This document shows, piece by piece, positions 6,433-6,474 of a stretch of DNA of 6,474 nucleotides (the stretch's first letter is position 1; each line of letters opens with the position of its first letter). The position numbers and the translations under genes are program-made. The notes beneath the pieces were generated by a model, which saw only the letters and a program-made list of their open reading frames with translations, was not told the origin of the DNA and ran no database searches. Origin of the DNA: Pseudomonadota bacterium (GTDB lineage Bacteria; Pseudomonadota; Gammaproteobacteria; Burkholderiales; Burkholderiaceae_B); NCBI GenBank assembly GCA_023432075.1, contig JAEYVD010000443.1, positions 1-6,474 of the forward strand. Reading direction: 5' to 3'.

Positions 6433-6474
6433 GCCGGCGCTCCCTGCGCGGCAAGCCGCGCCGCCGCGCCGTGG
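6429..6474 (-). CDS. 3' end of an upstream gene, probably the LivG-type ABC ATPase
   Basis: Only the last 14 full codons and the stop are present, reading HGAAARLAAQGAPA and ending in a TGA at 6431-6429 that overlaps the livF ATG as ATGA. The segment contains no diagnostic motif. The identity is inferred from two facts: livF is almost always preceded by livG in HAAT transporter operons, and an Ala-rich tail on the partner ATPase is plausible. It could be another gene of the same operon, such as a LivM-LivG fusion. Confidence 0.45.
   Translation of the reverse strand, partial: HGAAARLAAQGAPA
6440..6445 (-). promoter_or_regulatory. Ribosome binding site of livF
   Basis: AGGGAG on the minus strand, 7 nt before the livF ATG at 6432 and inside the 3' end of the preceding reading frame. 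It is a good Shine-Dalgarno match and supports the chosen start. Confidence 0.65.

Overview
The window is GC-rich (roughly two-thirds G+C by eye), and every real gene lies on the minus strand, so it reads as one operon transcribed from right to left. Codon use (strong G/C third positions) and the general look of the proteins suggest a proteobacterium, most likely a betaproteobacterium of the Burkholderiales (Achromobacter/Bordetella-like). That placement rests on resemblance only, because there is no rRNA or other marker gene here.

In the direction of transcription: (1) the last codons of an upstream gene, probably the other branched-chain amino acid-type ABC ATPase (LivG), 6429-6474; (2) a complete LivF-type ABC ATPase, 5722-6432; (3) a large and (4) a small subunit of a two-subunit aconitase-superfamily hydro-lyase (LeuC/LeuD-like), 4451-5719 and 3954-4454; (5) HyuB and (6) HyuA, the two subunits of a hydantoinase/oxoprolinase-family ATP-dependent enzyme, 2273-3943 and 228-2276; (7) the first 72 codons of an isochorismatase-family cysteine hydrolase, 1-218, cut by the window edge.

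The seven genes are packed without room for promoters or terminators. Three junctions are ATGA overlaps (livG/livF, large/small subunit, hyuB/hyuA) and the other three gaps are 2, 10 and 9 nt. Shine-Dalgarno-like sequences sit inside the preceding gene or on its stop codon. There is no intergenic stretch over 10 nt, and I see no RNA gene, mobile element, CRISPR array or notable repeat.

The combination suggests a catabolic operon: high-affinity ABC uptake of a small polar compound, ATP-dependent opening of a cyclic amide or imide ring (HyuAB), removal of the resulting amide or ureido nitrogen (isochorismatase-family amidase), and hydration or dehydration of an unsaturated/hydroxy dicarboxylate (aconitase-like pair). 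A maleimide-, citraconimide- or hydantoin-like substrate would make use of every enzyme, but the actual substrate cannot be read from the sequence. The hydro-lyase departs from leucine-pathway and homoaconitase consensus at substrate-contacting positions, so naming it leuCD would probably be wrong.
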